A stretch of DNA of 64,000 bases from the NCBI GenBank assembly GCA_004963905.1, contig SUGL01000025.1, positions 49,964-113,963 on the forward strand, given 5' to 3'. The notes below the pieces were generated by a model, which had not been told where the DNA came from, did no database searches, and saw only the letters and a list, made by a program, of their open reading frames with translations. Shown piece after piece: positions 35,989-45,417 of the stretch. Origin of the DNA: Mesorhizobium sp. GTDB lineage: Bacteria > Pseudomonadota > Alphaproteobacteria > Rhizobiales > Rhizobiaceae. The translations under genes and the position numbers were made by a program. Positions within the stretch are counted from its first letter, which is position 1, and each line of letters starts with the position of its first letter.

Positions 35989-36675
35989 ATGCGAACGCTG
36001 CTCGTGGATCATCATGCGGATCTTGCGCGCGCCATGCGACTTGCGCTCGGGGATGGCGGCTTCGTCGTTGATGTCGTTGGTACTCTGGAACTGGCCTCGA
36101 GTGCATTTTCTTGCGCCAGCTATGAAATTCTCCTGCTGGAATTGGCTCTGCCAGATGGCGATGGCTTGGGTTGGCTGAGGCAGTTGAGGACCCACGGGCA
36201 TTCAGTTCCTGCCGTCATTATGAGCAGCCTTAACGATCTCGATAAGCGAATTGCGATCTTCAACGGTGGTGCGGACGACTTTCTGCTCAAACCCGTCTCT
36301 ACCGATGAGCTTATCGCCAGAATGAGAGCCATTCTGCGCCGGGCGTCACAGATGACCGACCTGAGGCTCGTATTTGGCAATCTCAACTTCGATCCGGTCG
36401 CCCGGCAGGTTTTCGTTGCTGGGCACCCAATGATGATCGCACGTCGCGAACTCTGTATTCTAGAGCATCTGCTTAACCGGGCAGGCCGCATCGTGCCCCG
36501 TGCGCAGTTGGAAGATCACCTCTATTCGTTCAACGACGACGTGTCTGCCAACGCGCTTGAAGTCGGAATCTATCGTTTACGTGGACATCTGACCAGATCA
36601 GGTGCAACGCCACGGATCAAGACCATCCGTGGCATTGGCTACATTCTAGAATTGACTGACGCGTCATCCGCATAG
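35989..36675 (+). CDS. ttsI: T3SS transcriptional activator TtsI (OmpR-type response regulator)
   Basis: 228 aa: receiver domain (residues 1-118) and winged-helix DNA-binding domain (about 125-225; MMIARRELCILEHLLNRAG, ALEVGIYRLRGHL). The phosphoacceptor Asp expected in the LLLxLxLPDGDG strand is Glu51 (LLLELALPDGDG) and the acidic pair near residue 8 is DH, so it probably works without phosphorylation, as proposed for NGR234 TtsI. TtsI links NodD to tts boxes. The ATG follows AGGAG by five bases; an open extension of 48 codons upstream was rejected. It heads ttsI-rhcC2-y4xK. Confidence 0.95.
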   Translation: MRTLLVDHHADLARAMRLALGDGGFVVDVVGTLELASSAFSCASYEILLLELALPDGDGLGWLRQLRTHGHSVPAVIMSSLNDLDKRIAIFNGGADDFLLKPVSTDELIARMRAILRRASQMTDLRLVFGNLNFDPVARQVFVAGHPMMIARRELCILEHLLNRAGRIVPRAQLEDHLYSFNDDVSANALEVGIYRLRGHLTRSGATPRIKTIRGIGYILELTDASSA

Positions 36676-36701
36676 TTTGTCGAATCGAAAGAAGATCTAT
36701 T

Positions 36702-38168
36702 TTGCTGATCCTTCAACATCCTTGCCCTGCGCTCAATTGGCGGGCGATCGCCATCAAGGTTCCGAGACCTGCAGTGCCCCGTTACCTGGGCCATCTCCTC
36801 TGCGCGCTTATTGTGACTTTCCCACTTGGTGTCGCGGCGCAAAACAAGCAGGACAAAGGCGCGCCGCGTGCGGCTTCGAATAGCATCAATGCCACGCTGA
36901 CCCTTTCCTCTTCGCTCGGGGAGACCGTTCATCTGCCCGCGCCAGCCACGACCATCTTTGTTGCTGACCCGACGATCGCGGATTTTCAGGCACCATCGAG
37001 CAAAACAATCTTCGTCTTTGGCAAGAAATCGGGGCGGACCAGCCTATTCGCCTTGGACGGCAACGGCGAGCCTCTCGCCGAATTGCGTATCGTTGTCACG
37101 CAACCGATCGGGGATTTACGCGCCATGTTGCGGGAGCAGGTCGGCGACTATCCCATCCGCGTCAACTATACGCCGCGCGGCGCAATCCTTAGCGGGACGG
37201 CGCCCGACGCAGAGGTCGCCGACACCGCAAAAAGAGTCACTGAGCAATATCTGGGCGACGGAGCGCAAGTCGTCAACAACATCAAGGTCGCTGGATCCCT
37301 GCAAGTTAACCTCAGCGTGCGCGTAGCCGAAGTCTCACGCAGCGCCATGAAGTCACTTGGCGTCAACCTGTCCGCCTTCGGTCAAATCGGCAATTTCAAA
37401 GTGGGCGTTCTAAGCGGAAGCGGTGCAAGCGCTGGATCTGGTTCAACCCAGGGTGGCGGTACAGCAGAAATCGGATTCGACAACGGTGTCGTCAACGTCA
37501 GCGCGGTTCTCGACGCGCTCGCCAAGGAGCATATAGCTTCCGTCCTGGCTGAGCCGAACCTCACCGCTATGTCGGGTGAAAAAGCCAGCTTTCTAGCTGG
37601 CGGCGAATTTCCCATTCCTGTCCTGCAGGAAAACAGGCAGGTATCGGTTGAATTCCGTCACTTCGGCGTCAGTCTGGAATTTGTGCCGACAGTTCTCAGC
37701 AACAATCAAATCAACATTCACGTAACGCCCGAAGTCAGTGAACTGTCGACGCAAGGTGCCGTGCAAATCAACGGAATTTCCGTGCCGGCAGTTTCCACGC
37801 GCCGAGCCGATACGGTCGTCGAACTCGCCAGTGGGCAGAGCTTCGCAATCGGCGGTCTAATCAGGCGGAACGTCAACAATGATGTCAGGGCCTTTCCCTG
37901 GCTCGGAGAAATGCCGATCCTGGGACCGCTTTTTCGCTCGTCCTCGTTTCAAAAAGAGGAGTCAGAACTGGTCATTCTAGTTACGCCTTACATTGTAAGA
38001 CCAGGCTCCAACCCAAACCAGATGAGCGCACCTACGGAGCGGGCGGCACCGGCTTTGAACGGAGGGGGCGCTCCGACGAATTCCGTGGCAAGTCCCCCGC
38101 GAGACCGCGCTGCTATCCGTGCGGGCGCGCCAAGCGCCCAGGGCGGTCTCGGCTTCATCATCGAATAG
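36702..38168 (+). CDS. rhcC2: T3SS outer-membrane secretin RhcC2
   Basis: 488 aa, TTG start 26 bases after ttsI. Signal peptide (HLLCALIVTFPLGVAAQ), then a pilus/secretin N-terminal domain (VHLPAPATTIFVADPTIADF), a BON-like segment, and the secretin domain (IASVLAEPNLTAMSGEKASF, FLAGGEFPIPVLQENRQVSV, GLIRRNVNNDVRAFPWLGEM, SELVILVTPYIVRP). It forms the outer-membrane ring through which the pilus passes, with the N-domains supplied by NolW. Organisation and position equal y4xJ of NGR234. The C-terminal 40 residues are Ala/Pro-rich. Confidence 0.95.
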   Translation: MLILQHPCPALNWRAIAIKVPRPAVPRYLGHLLCALIVTFPLGVAAQNKQDKGAPRAASNSINATLTLSSSLGETVHLPAPATTIFVADPTIADFQAPSSKTIFVFGKKSGRTSLFALDGNGEPLAELRIVVTQPIGDLRAMLREQVGDYPIRVNYTPRGAILSGTAPDAEVADTAKRVTEQYLGDGAQVVNNIKVAGSLQVNLSVRVAEVSRSAMKSLGVNLSAFGQIGNFKVGVLSGSGASAGSGSTQGGGTAEIGFDNGVVNVSAVLDALAKEHIASVLAEPNLTAMSGEKASFLAGGEFPIPVLQENRQVSVEFRHFGVSLEFVPTVLSNNQINIHVTPEVSELSTQGAVQINGISVPAVSTRRADTVVELASGQSFAIGGLIRRNVNNDVRAFPWLGEMPILGPLFRSSSFQKEESELVILVTPYIVRPGSNPNQMSAPTERAAPALNGGGAPTNSVASPPRDRAAIRAGAPSAQGGLGFIIE

Positions 38169-38177
38169 TGTCGTCCA

Positions 38178-38741
38178 ATGATGTTGCGTTTTATAGTCCT
38201 CTTTGTCGCTCTGGCACCAAGCGTAAGTGGCTGCACAAGCACTACGCCAGTTGATGTCGAACCATCGGCATCAATGCTTGTCCGAGAGGAGACCACCCTC
38301 CTGACGTTGCAAAGCCTGCGCGCTTCCGAACGGCAGCGTTTGCGTGATTTCCTAAACAAGGCCAGTCGCGGCCGATTCGATGCCCTCCACCTCCTCATCA
38401 GCGGTTCGCCCCAGCTCAGCGCAGGGGTAGCCCATCAGGCCAGGCAGTTGGCAATCGAAGCAGACAACATTCAATTGCTCGATCAACACGACGCCGGCTC
38501 AGTGCGAATTGAGGCGATTGTCTATCACGCCCGTCCGCCGGTCTGTCCCTCATATGGTGCCTTACCCAATGAAGAATCCTTCAAACAGCCGCTTGGTTGT
38601 TCGACAGGATTTAACCTGGCCGTGATGGTCAACGATCCGCGCGATCTGCTCGACAATCAGGCCGTCAAGTCCGGCGATGGCGATCGTGCTTCTGTACCAG
38701 TTGCCACTTACAGAACGTTCGGGACGGATAAAGGTGGCTGA
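38178..38741 (+). CDS. y4xK: T3SS-associated lipoprotein Y4xK (CpaD-like)
   Basis: 187 aa with a signal peptide and lipobox (APSVSGC, Cys19), followed by a CpaD-like domain (LRDFLNKASRGRFDALHLLI, GCSTGFNLAVMVNDPRDLLD). CpaD-type lipoproteins accompany CpaC-type secretins in tight-adherence pili, consistent with a helper for RhcC2. It starts ten bases after rhcC2 and ends the ttsI operon. Family by sequence and position; the helper role is inferred. Confidence 0.85.
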   Translation: MMLRFIVLFVALAPSVSGCTSTTPVDVEPSASMLVREETTLLTLQSLRASERQRLRDFLNKASRGRFDALHLLISGSPQLSAGVAHQARQLAIEADNIQLLDQHDAGSVRIEAIVYHARPPVCPSYGALPNEESFKQPLGCSTGFNLAVMVNDPRDLLDNQAVKSGDGDRASVPVATYRTFGTDKGG

Positions 38742-38825
38742 TACCGGCCCTTATCTTGGCAGCACTCCTACCGGAGATTGAAAGCTTCCAATCTCGTCCT
38801 GATCTAAAATCAAAGGAACCGCTGG

Positions 38826-40697
38826 ATGCAATATAGGCGCGATATCGCGGGCCTTAGGGCTGTTGCTGTACTTCCGGTCGTACTCTTTCATTTCGGAATT
38901 TCGGCGATCCCGGGTGGCTTTAGCGGGGTTGATATCTTCTTCGTCAGCTCCGGCTACCTTATCAGCGGAAGCCTCTTGGATGACCTTGAACGCGGCCAAT
39001 TTTCGATCGTCAACTTCTACTGGCGCCGTGCCCGGCGCATTCTGCCGGCTCTCGTCTTTGTGATGCTTCTCACCTGCATTGCCGCATTGTTCATTCTTCT
39101 GCCATCGGATCTGCGCGAATTCGGTCTTAGCATCATAGCTGCCTCGACCTTCTGGTCGAACGTTTTTTTCTGGAAAACGTCAAGTTACTTCTCGATCGAT
39201 GCCGCGCTTCGACCACTGTTGCACACCTGGTCGCTTTCCGTAGAGGAGCAGTACTACATCTTCGCCCCAATCCTGATGTTCCTAATCTATCGCTACATCG
39301 GGAAGCGCTGGCTGACGACACTTCTTCCGATAATTCTCTGCAGCTTCGTAATGGCGGTGATGGCGACATCGCTGGCGCCCACCGCCGGATTCTATCTGCT
39401 GCCGACCCGAATCTGGGAACTCATGTTGGGCGCCCTGCTCATGCTCAAACGCCCCCCGCCGTTGGGCAACAGATTCCTGATGGAGTCGGTGGGGTTGGCC
39501 GGATTTGGCCTTCTCGCCATCGGGTTCTTCGCGCTTTCGGAGAGCGACCCGTTCCCAGGCTACAACGCCTTGTATCCATGCATCGGAACGGCCCTTCTGA
39601 TCTATGTTGGCCAAAATTCCCCCTCGACGGTCGCCAGCCGCATGCTCGAAGTCCGGCCGCTGGTCTGGATTGGGCTCATCTCGTATTCTTTGTATCTTGT
39701 TCACTGGCCGCTCAATGCGTTCGCGCATTATCTTTCGTTCCAAAAACTCGATCCTTTGATGACCGGTGCGATGTTGGTAGCAAGCCTCGCATTGGCTGCA
39801 TTCTCCTGGAAGTTTGTAGAGCAGCCGTTTCGACAGAAGAGGGCCTTCACCGCCCCGGGGCCTATCTTTGCCTTTTCAGCGCTCGCGATCGTTGTTCTTT
39901 GTGCCGGCGGAGCGGCGGGGGCGCTCGGCAACGGCTTTCCGCAACGGTTTCCGGACTATGTCCAGCGGCGCATTTCCGTCGGGGACTGGAGGAATGGCAT
40001 CTGTTTCAACGAGGGCACCAGCCGGATCGAAAGCTGGAATATGGAGGATTGCACGCGCACTCGCGGTTTTCCAACAACGGTTTTTTTGTGGGGCGACTCC
40101 TTCGCCGCGCACTATGTTTCCGGCCTGGGTGCTAACATAAATCGGTTGCAGGCGAACATCGTGGAATATACGTACGCCGGCTGCCCGCCGATACTCTCTT
40201 ACTACTCTTACGCTCGTCTTGATTGTGTCCGGTTCAATCGCAAGGCCTTGGACATCATCTTGGAAGCGGACATCAAGACGGTTATCCTCAGCGGTAAATG
40301 GAGTGACTATGAGGTCAGAGGCTTCGACGGTCTTCAGCAAACAATCGATACGCTTCGTGCCCTGGGCGTGCGCGTGTTTGTCATCGGCCAGTCTCCGCAG
40401 TTCCCAACTGACGTCCGGAAAATTGCGTTCTTCGCCAAGCGCCAAAATCTGGACGATACGTCCTGGCCGATGGCGATGGACCCCGGCATCAACGAACGTG
40501 TGCGCTCATTTACCAAAGGCGCCACATTCATCGATCCGCTGAAATTCCTGTGCAGCGCAGGACGCTGCCCCTATTCCGACAGAGGAGAGTTTATGTATTT
40601 CGACTATGGTCATTTCTCTTCAGCCGGCGCCACACTGGCAATCTCGAAATACTGGCCGGCTTTTGGCAAAGACAATGCTCTTCCTAAGACGAAGTAG
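38826..40697 (+). CDS. Membrane acyltransferase with SGNH domain (OafA/OatA type)
   Basis: 623 aa. Residues 1 to about 355 are an acyltransferase-3 domain with ten or so helices (RRDIAGLRAVAVLPVVLFHF, FSGVDIFFVSSGYLISG, HTWSLSVEEQYYIFAPIL). The rest is a periplasmic SGNH domain with LWGDSFAAHY and the C-terminal Asp-His pair (DYGHFSSAG). Such enzymes move acetyl groups onto polysaccharides (O-antigen, exopolysaccharide). The substrate cannot be read from sequence. It is on the strand of the ttsI operon, 85 bases after y4xK, with no tts or nod box in the gap. Confidence 0.9.
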   Translation: MQYRRDIAGLRAVAVLPVVLFHFGISAIPGGFSGVDIFFVSSGYLISGSLLDDLERGQFSIVNFYWRRARRILPALVFVMLLTCIAALFILLPSDLREFGLSIIAASTFWSNVFFWKTSSYFSIDAALRPLLHTWSLSVEEQYYIFAPILMFLIYRYIGKRWLTTLLPIILCSFVMAVMATSLAPTAGFYLLPTRIWELMLGALLMLKRPPPLGNRFLMESVGLAGFGLLAIGFFALSESDPFPGYNALYPCIGTALLIYVGQNSPSTVASRMLEVRPLVWIGLISYSLYLVHWPLNAFAHYLSFQKLDPLMTGAMLVASLALAAFSWKFVEQPFRQKRAFTAPGPIFAFSALAIVVLCAGGAAGALGNGFPQRFPDYVQRRISVGDWRNGICFNEGTSRIESWNMEDCTRTRGFPTTVFLWGDSFAAHYVSGLGANINRLQANIVEYTYAGCPPILSYYSYARLDCVRFNRKALDIILEADIKTVILSGKWSDYEVRGFDGLQQTIDTLRALGVRVFVIGQSPQFPTDVRKIAFFAKRQNLDDTSWPMAMDPGINERVRSFTKGATFIDPLKFLCSAGRCPYSDRGEFMYFDYGHFSSAGATLAISKYWPAFGKDNALPKTK

Positions 40698-41034
40698 CGG
40701 GTCAGACGGCTGACAAGCACCAGTGCGGGTCCCTGTGATTGCTCCTGCTTCGGCAGCAGCCGCGACGATGGAGCTGTTCAGGTTTAAGGCCACCCGATAG
40801 CGAGCTAGGATGGGTGCTGCCACGCGGATCGGACTAAGCGTGCATTATCACGTAAATGTTGAGAGAATGAATGGCGCCGCGAAGGGCAATTCCAGCCATC
40901 CACAGCGACAGGCGTGTCGCGGTCCCGACATAGCAGTGGCACTTACCTGACACGGCCTCACACTGCCCTCTAAACGGCCCCGAATTTGAACTGACCACCC
41001 CTGGCCGGTTCATTGGGCAGGTCAAGGGCTAGGC

Positions 41035-41180
41035 TGTATTACACAGGGCTCACCCCTTTCAGTCTCAAGTTGGTACGATGGGCCGTGGACGGTCGATGCA
41101 GACTTCAAGGATGGCGAAAGAAGCTCTCTATGCGTGCGTTGTCGAGGCAAGTGCCTTTGCCAGAGATGCTCGCGGCTGGA
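41035..41180 (-). pseudogene. IS3-family transposase OrfB remnant
   Basis: The minus strand reads SISGKGTCLDNARIESFFRHP's core SGKGTCLDNARIESFF, the conserved SGKGNCYDNAxxESFF of IS3-group DDE transposases, then NLRLKGVSPV from the C-terminus. The middle is missing and stops intervene. It lies directly against the porin stop; the porin itself is intact. Confidence 0.75.
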
Positions 41181-41186
41181 GAGATT

Positions 41187-42326
41187 TCAAAATGAGCGTT
41201 GGAAGCGGAGAATGCCGCCGACGCTGTTCGGCTTGCTCGTGCCCTTGACGGTGGTAGGGTCGGCAGGGCCGACGCCAAAGTTGCCGTAGTGGTCGTAATC
41301 GACCTCGGCTGTGACCGTGAAGCCAGGAACGACCATATAGACGACGTTTGCAGCCAAACCAGAATTCTTGAGCTGATCACTCGAGACCTGAAAGTTGAAC
41401 GAAGTTTTCTCGTCAAACTCGTAGGTGGCGCCCGCCCAGAAAGCCCACTGGCCGTTCCAGATTTTGTACGAGCCGCGCACATGATTGGCGATTGCGCCGT
41501 TTGAGTCCTCGTTGAGACTGCCATTGGAACCGTAGCCGAACAGTCCAAACAGCGACAGCTGGTTTGTGACAGCGACGTCGACACGGATCTTGCCGGCCAA
41601 AGCTTCGTAGTTGCTGTCATAAGCCGCGACGCCGGTGATCGAGCCCCAGCCTTGCGTGTATTTCAAGCCGGCGACAACGTGCGGAATATAGCTGTCGATA
41701 GTACCGGCTGAGCCCGATCCTTGTTCGAGCGAAATCACGGTCGAAATGCCGTTGCCGGCGTCGAAGTAGTACTGAGCCACGTTGGTGTCGAAGCCGGCCG
41801 ACCGAACGAGCATACTATCGAGAACGTTGCCAGCGTAGCTTACAAACGTATCGAAGGCCGACCCGTCCTTGCCAACTCGCAGGCCCCCCAGCTCGACCCA
41901 GGCAGAAGCCAGTGCGAGGCCGCTGTTGAAATCATAGTTCTGAGGACTGTCACGCGAGTTAGCGCTATTGCCAAAATTCACGTGGGTTTCGGTATAGGTC
42001 GTCAACGCGCCGAGCTCGGTCTGCTGGCCGCTCCAAGTTTTAAACGTGAAGCGTGTGTTGTTTCGCCAAGTGCCTTGCTCCTCGCCAGTTCTCACATCCG
42101 AGGTTCTTGCGCTGTCGTACGATCGGACATCACCCAGGCCGATATCATAACGGACATAGCCGCCGATGCGCAGGCAGGTCTCGGTGTTGGGAATATAGGA
42201 ATACCCCGAGCCGAGGACGTCGCAGATCTTGATGTACTCGGCCGGTTCCCGCTCGGCGCCAGCTGCTCGAACGACGGAAGCGGCCATCAGAGCAGTTAAG
42301 CCGAGAAGTGGACTCTTGATGTACAT
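41187..42326 (-). CDS. Outer-membrane porin (alphaproteobacterial Porin_2/RopA type)
   Basis: 379 aa from the ATG of MYIKSPLLGLTALMAAS, eight bases after GGAG; 36 upstream codons were excluded. Signal peptide, then porin marks: EYIKICDVLGSGYSYIPNTE, CLRIGGYVRYDIGLG, many alternating beta strands, and the C-terminal GGILRFQRSF ending in Phe, needed for outer-membrane insertion. It forms a general diffusion channel. Solute preference cannot be predicted. Confidence 0.92.
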   Translation of the reverse strand: MYIKSPLLGLTALMAASVVRAAGAEREPAEYIKICDVLGSGYSYIPNTETCLRIGGYVRYDIGLGDVRSYDSARTSDVRTGEEQGTWRNNTRFTFKTWSGQQTELGALTTYTETHVNFGNSANSRDSPQNYDFNSGLALASAWVELGGLRVGKDGSAFDTFVSYAGNVLDSMLVRSAGFDTNVAQYYFDAGNGISTVISLEQGSGSAGTIDSYIPHVVAGLKYTQGWGSITGVAAYDSNYEALAGKIRVDVAVTNQLSLFGLFGYGSNGSLNEDSNGAIANHVRGSYKIWNGQWAFWAGATYEFDEKTSFNFQVSSDQLKNSGLAANVVYMVVPGFTVTAEVDYDHYGNFGVGPADPTTVKGTSKPNSVGGILRFQRSF

Positions 42327-42942
42327 ATCTAGATCTCCATGAAGGATTAAAAAGGATGTAGGCGTAAGAGCAAGCTGTTCATCTGAATTTTGTGCGTGTG
42401 GTCTCCAATGGTTGGACTCCAAAGCGCTGGACACGAGAGTTTAGCCAGCGTAAAAAGCCACATGTACTTATAATAGTGTTTTCTGCTAGGAGATTCATTA
42501 TCGTTTATATGTGAAACACTCCGGTCAGACCGCTGCAGCCTCGGAATAGAGCAGCAAGCGACATGCCAACCTGAAGCGTAGATGCGGCCGACACCAAAAT
42601 TGGGCCGACGCGCCTTCGTCTCGCTGGAATCACTTTTTTTGAGGGTCACTGCGAAAAGCAATGTGCGACACGGTTCGCCATGTTCGATATGTGACAGTCT
42701 CGTTTAACAGCGACGGCTTCCCGTCTGACCGCAACGGAGGCCGCTTCATGCGCTACCGAGAAGGATTACTGCGCGCGTGCGGTCCGCAAGGGCTGCGCCA
42801 GGAACAGAGGGCGTCCACGTCCGATGTGTCGCATGGTGGCCGAAGCACCTTTTCGCCGCTGTAAGCGTGCAGGTACATTGCGCGGCCGATAGCGAGAAGG
42901 GATCGCACCCTGAAACGGTTGCCTACGGCTCGCCTCGAGTAA
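42327..42942. other. Intergenic region upstream of the porin gene
   Basis: About 600 bases, relatively AT-rich near 42440-42510 where the porin promoter is expected. No gene recognised. Confidence 0.4.
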
Positions 42943-43362
42943 TTGGCGATGAACAGCATTCTCGAGAACTTAGTCTCGACGGAAAGAGCAACGAAAGGAA
43001 GCCGCTTGGACGAGCACGATCCGAAGGAAGAACTGATCGAGACCATTTTCCGCAACGGCACAATCACTGCCGTGGGTATCCTGCTTGCCTTTTCGCTCGG
43101 CTTCCTCACTCATTGGGCGGCGAACCCCTTGCCATGGCAACTCTACGATCTGTTCGCCGTAGTGCCGATCCTGCTCGGCATCGCACTGCAGATGAGAGCG
43201 CTGTCCATGCTGCTCGACATGAGTTCCTTGCGCCGCCCCATCTACGAACGCGCCAATCGCATTTTCATGGTCGGCCTCATCCAGACCGCGTGTGGCGTCG
43301 GGATGGCGATCTTGGTCGATCTTTTCGGGATATCGGTAGGGGGCACGCTGCCCGGCGCTTGA
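42943..43362 (+). CDS. Small membrane protein of unknown function
   Basis: 139 aa. A hydrophilic N-terminus with EHDPKEELIETIFRNGTITA precedes three hydrophobic segments (VGILLAFSLGFLTHWA, LYDLFAVVPILLGIALQM, GLIQTACGVGMAILVDLFGI). No domain recognised; the pattern is that of a conserved hypothetical inner-membrane protein. Start at 42943 or 42949. Confidence 0.6.
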   Translation: MAMNSILENLVSTERATKGSRLDEHDPKEELIETIFRNGTITAVGILLAFSLGFLTHWAANPLPWQLYDLFAVVPILLGIALQMRALSMLLDMSSLRRPIYERANRIFMVGLIQTACGVGMAILVDLFGISVGGTLPGA

Positions 43363-43857
43363 CGACAAGCCACACCGCCGCTCATCGCTCGAAGCGACGT
43401 CAAGCTGGGGAGCCTTGTGCACCCCCTAGCGGCGCCTTCCTTTCATCAAATGAGCGGACGTCAGCTTTAGAGCGTCTCGGTGGCTAAAGCCGGTATGGTT
43501 TTTCGGCCGGCAGGGAAGGCCGCTGGCTGGACCTGGATGGCGTCTGAACGAGGCTTGACAGGTGCGTTGCGACGTTTGGCGTCGGACATGAATTTCGCAT
43601 TGCAAAGTTCTTCCGCAGACGCCTCAAGCACACTGCGTCGGCGTCACGTACTCAAACGTTGAATGCGGCACCGCACCATCACCTCAGGCGGACCATGGCA
43701 CGCGCGCTCGGTTGATACCGTCCTGTCCAAGCGAGACTGCGACATCGCCGCCTCCGCCTTGAAAACGCGGAGAAAGCGGGACGCACTGACTTAGGTCAGA
43801 GACAGGACGAGCGCGCAACGAAAGAATGATGGATCAGCGACGTGGGACGACAGCTCC
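43363..43857. other. Region upstream of hemN without recognised gene
   Basis: About 500 bases; short open frames only. No FNR/FixK-type palindrome (TTGAC/T-N4-A/GTCAA) was seen before hemN. Confidence 0.4.
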
Positions 43858-45187
43858 TTGCACACCTCAATCCTGACAAAGTACCGGGACCCCCGGCCGC
43901 CTTGGTATACCATCTATCCGACTGTGCCAGACTTCTCTGCGGCGGTTGGTGCTGACGATTATGAGGAATGGCTGGGGGGCCTCCCGGCCGACGAATCGGT
44001 GTCGCTCTATTTCCACATTCCGTTTTGCCGATCCATGTGCTGGTATTGCGGCTTCCCTACCGCCGTCACCCGTCGCAACGGCCCGATCCTTAATTATTTG
44101 GCGGTGCTGCGTCAGGAGATCAGTTTGGTGTCGGAGCAAGTTCGGCAAGGGCTGCCGGTGAGCGATGTGCATTTCGGTGGCGGAACGCCTCACCTTATCG
44201 GGCCAGCCGAGCACTTGGCGCTGATGGAATTTCTACGCCGCCACTTCGCTTTCAGCAAAACTGCTGCGATCGCCGTGGAGATCGATCCCCGAACGTTCAC
44301 ACCGGAAATGGCCGAAGCCTTGGCAGCTACCGGTGTCAACCGCGCGAGCATCTGCGTGCAGAGCTTTGATCCCGATGTGCAAAAGGCGATCAATCGGATC
44401 CAGAGTAAGGTGCAGACGGCCGCTGCCGTCGAAAATCTCCGCCGGCATGGCGTTGGCCATATCAACTTCGATCTCATCTTCGGTCTCCCGAAACAGACTG
44501 TGCAGTCCTGCCATCCAGACCGCGATGGCTGCGGTCGCCATGCGCCCCAACCGGTTTGCGGTGTTCGGCTACGCGCATATTCCTTCCGTGATAAAGAATC
44601 AGCGCCTAATCGAGCAGGCAGGTCTACCGGACGGCGATGTTCGCGCCGAACAGGCTGCAGCTGTCGCCGAGACACTGGTTGGCGCCGGCTACCGGGAGAT
44701 CGGGCTCGATCATTTCGCTCTGCCGGACGACGAACTCGCGCTAGCGCAGAAGACCGGGCGCCTGCGGCGTAATTCGCTGGGATACTCGGCCGATACTTGC
44801 AAAACCGTGATCGGCTTCGGCGCGTCGGCTATTGGCCGAGTCGGCGAGGGGTACGTTCAGAACGAAGTAACACGGGATTCTTACGCCCGGCACATCGCAA
44901 GTGGACGTCTGGCGACATCAAAGGGCCACCGGCTGACCGACGATGACCGGGTGCGCGCAGCAATCATCGAGCGACTGATGTGCGATTTGGAGGCCGACGT
45001 GCCGACCATCTGTGCCGCCCACGAAATCGAACCAGCTCGTTTTCTCGATTCAGTTGAGCGTTTGGTGACGCTGGCTGAGGAGGGGATCGTGGACGTCGAA
45101 AACGGCTTCATCCGCGTGCGGCCGGAGCACCGCTTTGTTGTTCGCGCCGTTGCTGCTGCATTCGATGCTTTTCTCGCGAATCGATGA
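43858..45187 (+). pseudogene. hemN: Oxygen-independent coproporphyrinogen III dehydrogenase HemN, broken by a one-base insertion
   Basis: The first part (TTG start at 43858) encodes HemN through IFGLPKQTVQSC. The frame then shifts at 44511-44513, where one C too many stands (TGC-C-ATC). The rest, AIQTAMAAVAMRPNRFAVFG ... VRPEHRFVVRAVAAAFDAFL, continues in the +2 frame to 45187. Together they make a full-length protein of about 440 aa. The radical-SAM motif is CRSMCWYCGF: the three cluster cysteines are kept, but the fourth Cys of E. coli HemN (CxxxCxxCxC) is Phe. Heme synthesis at low oxygen would be its role. It is a pseudogene unless the extra base is a sequencing error. Confidence 0.85.
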
Positions 45188-45417
45188 GTTGAGGCCACGA
45201 CTCCGAAGGCATCAGACCTTGTTTGGCGCTCGTCGGCATGGGCTCTCGCAGAAGACTCCGCAAGCGCATGCAGGGGACTCCACTTGACGCCGCGTTCATC
45301 ATCATCTCGCCTGGGTGCGCTCGATCGCACAACTCGGAGCACGCTGCTCTCGGCGTGAGGCTGTGCTCTGCAAAGCACCGGTGATCCACCCTGTCCCTGG
45401 ATAGCAGCTTGATGGCG

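Noticed and set aside
41105-41620. A 171-codon minus-strand frame across the porin end
   Set aside because: It reads the porin out of frame and then the IS3 relic; the join is accidental, though it helped reveal the relic.
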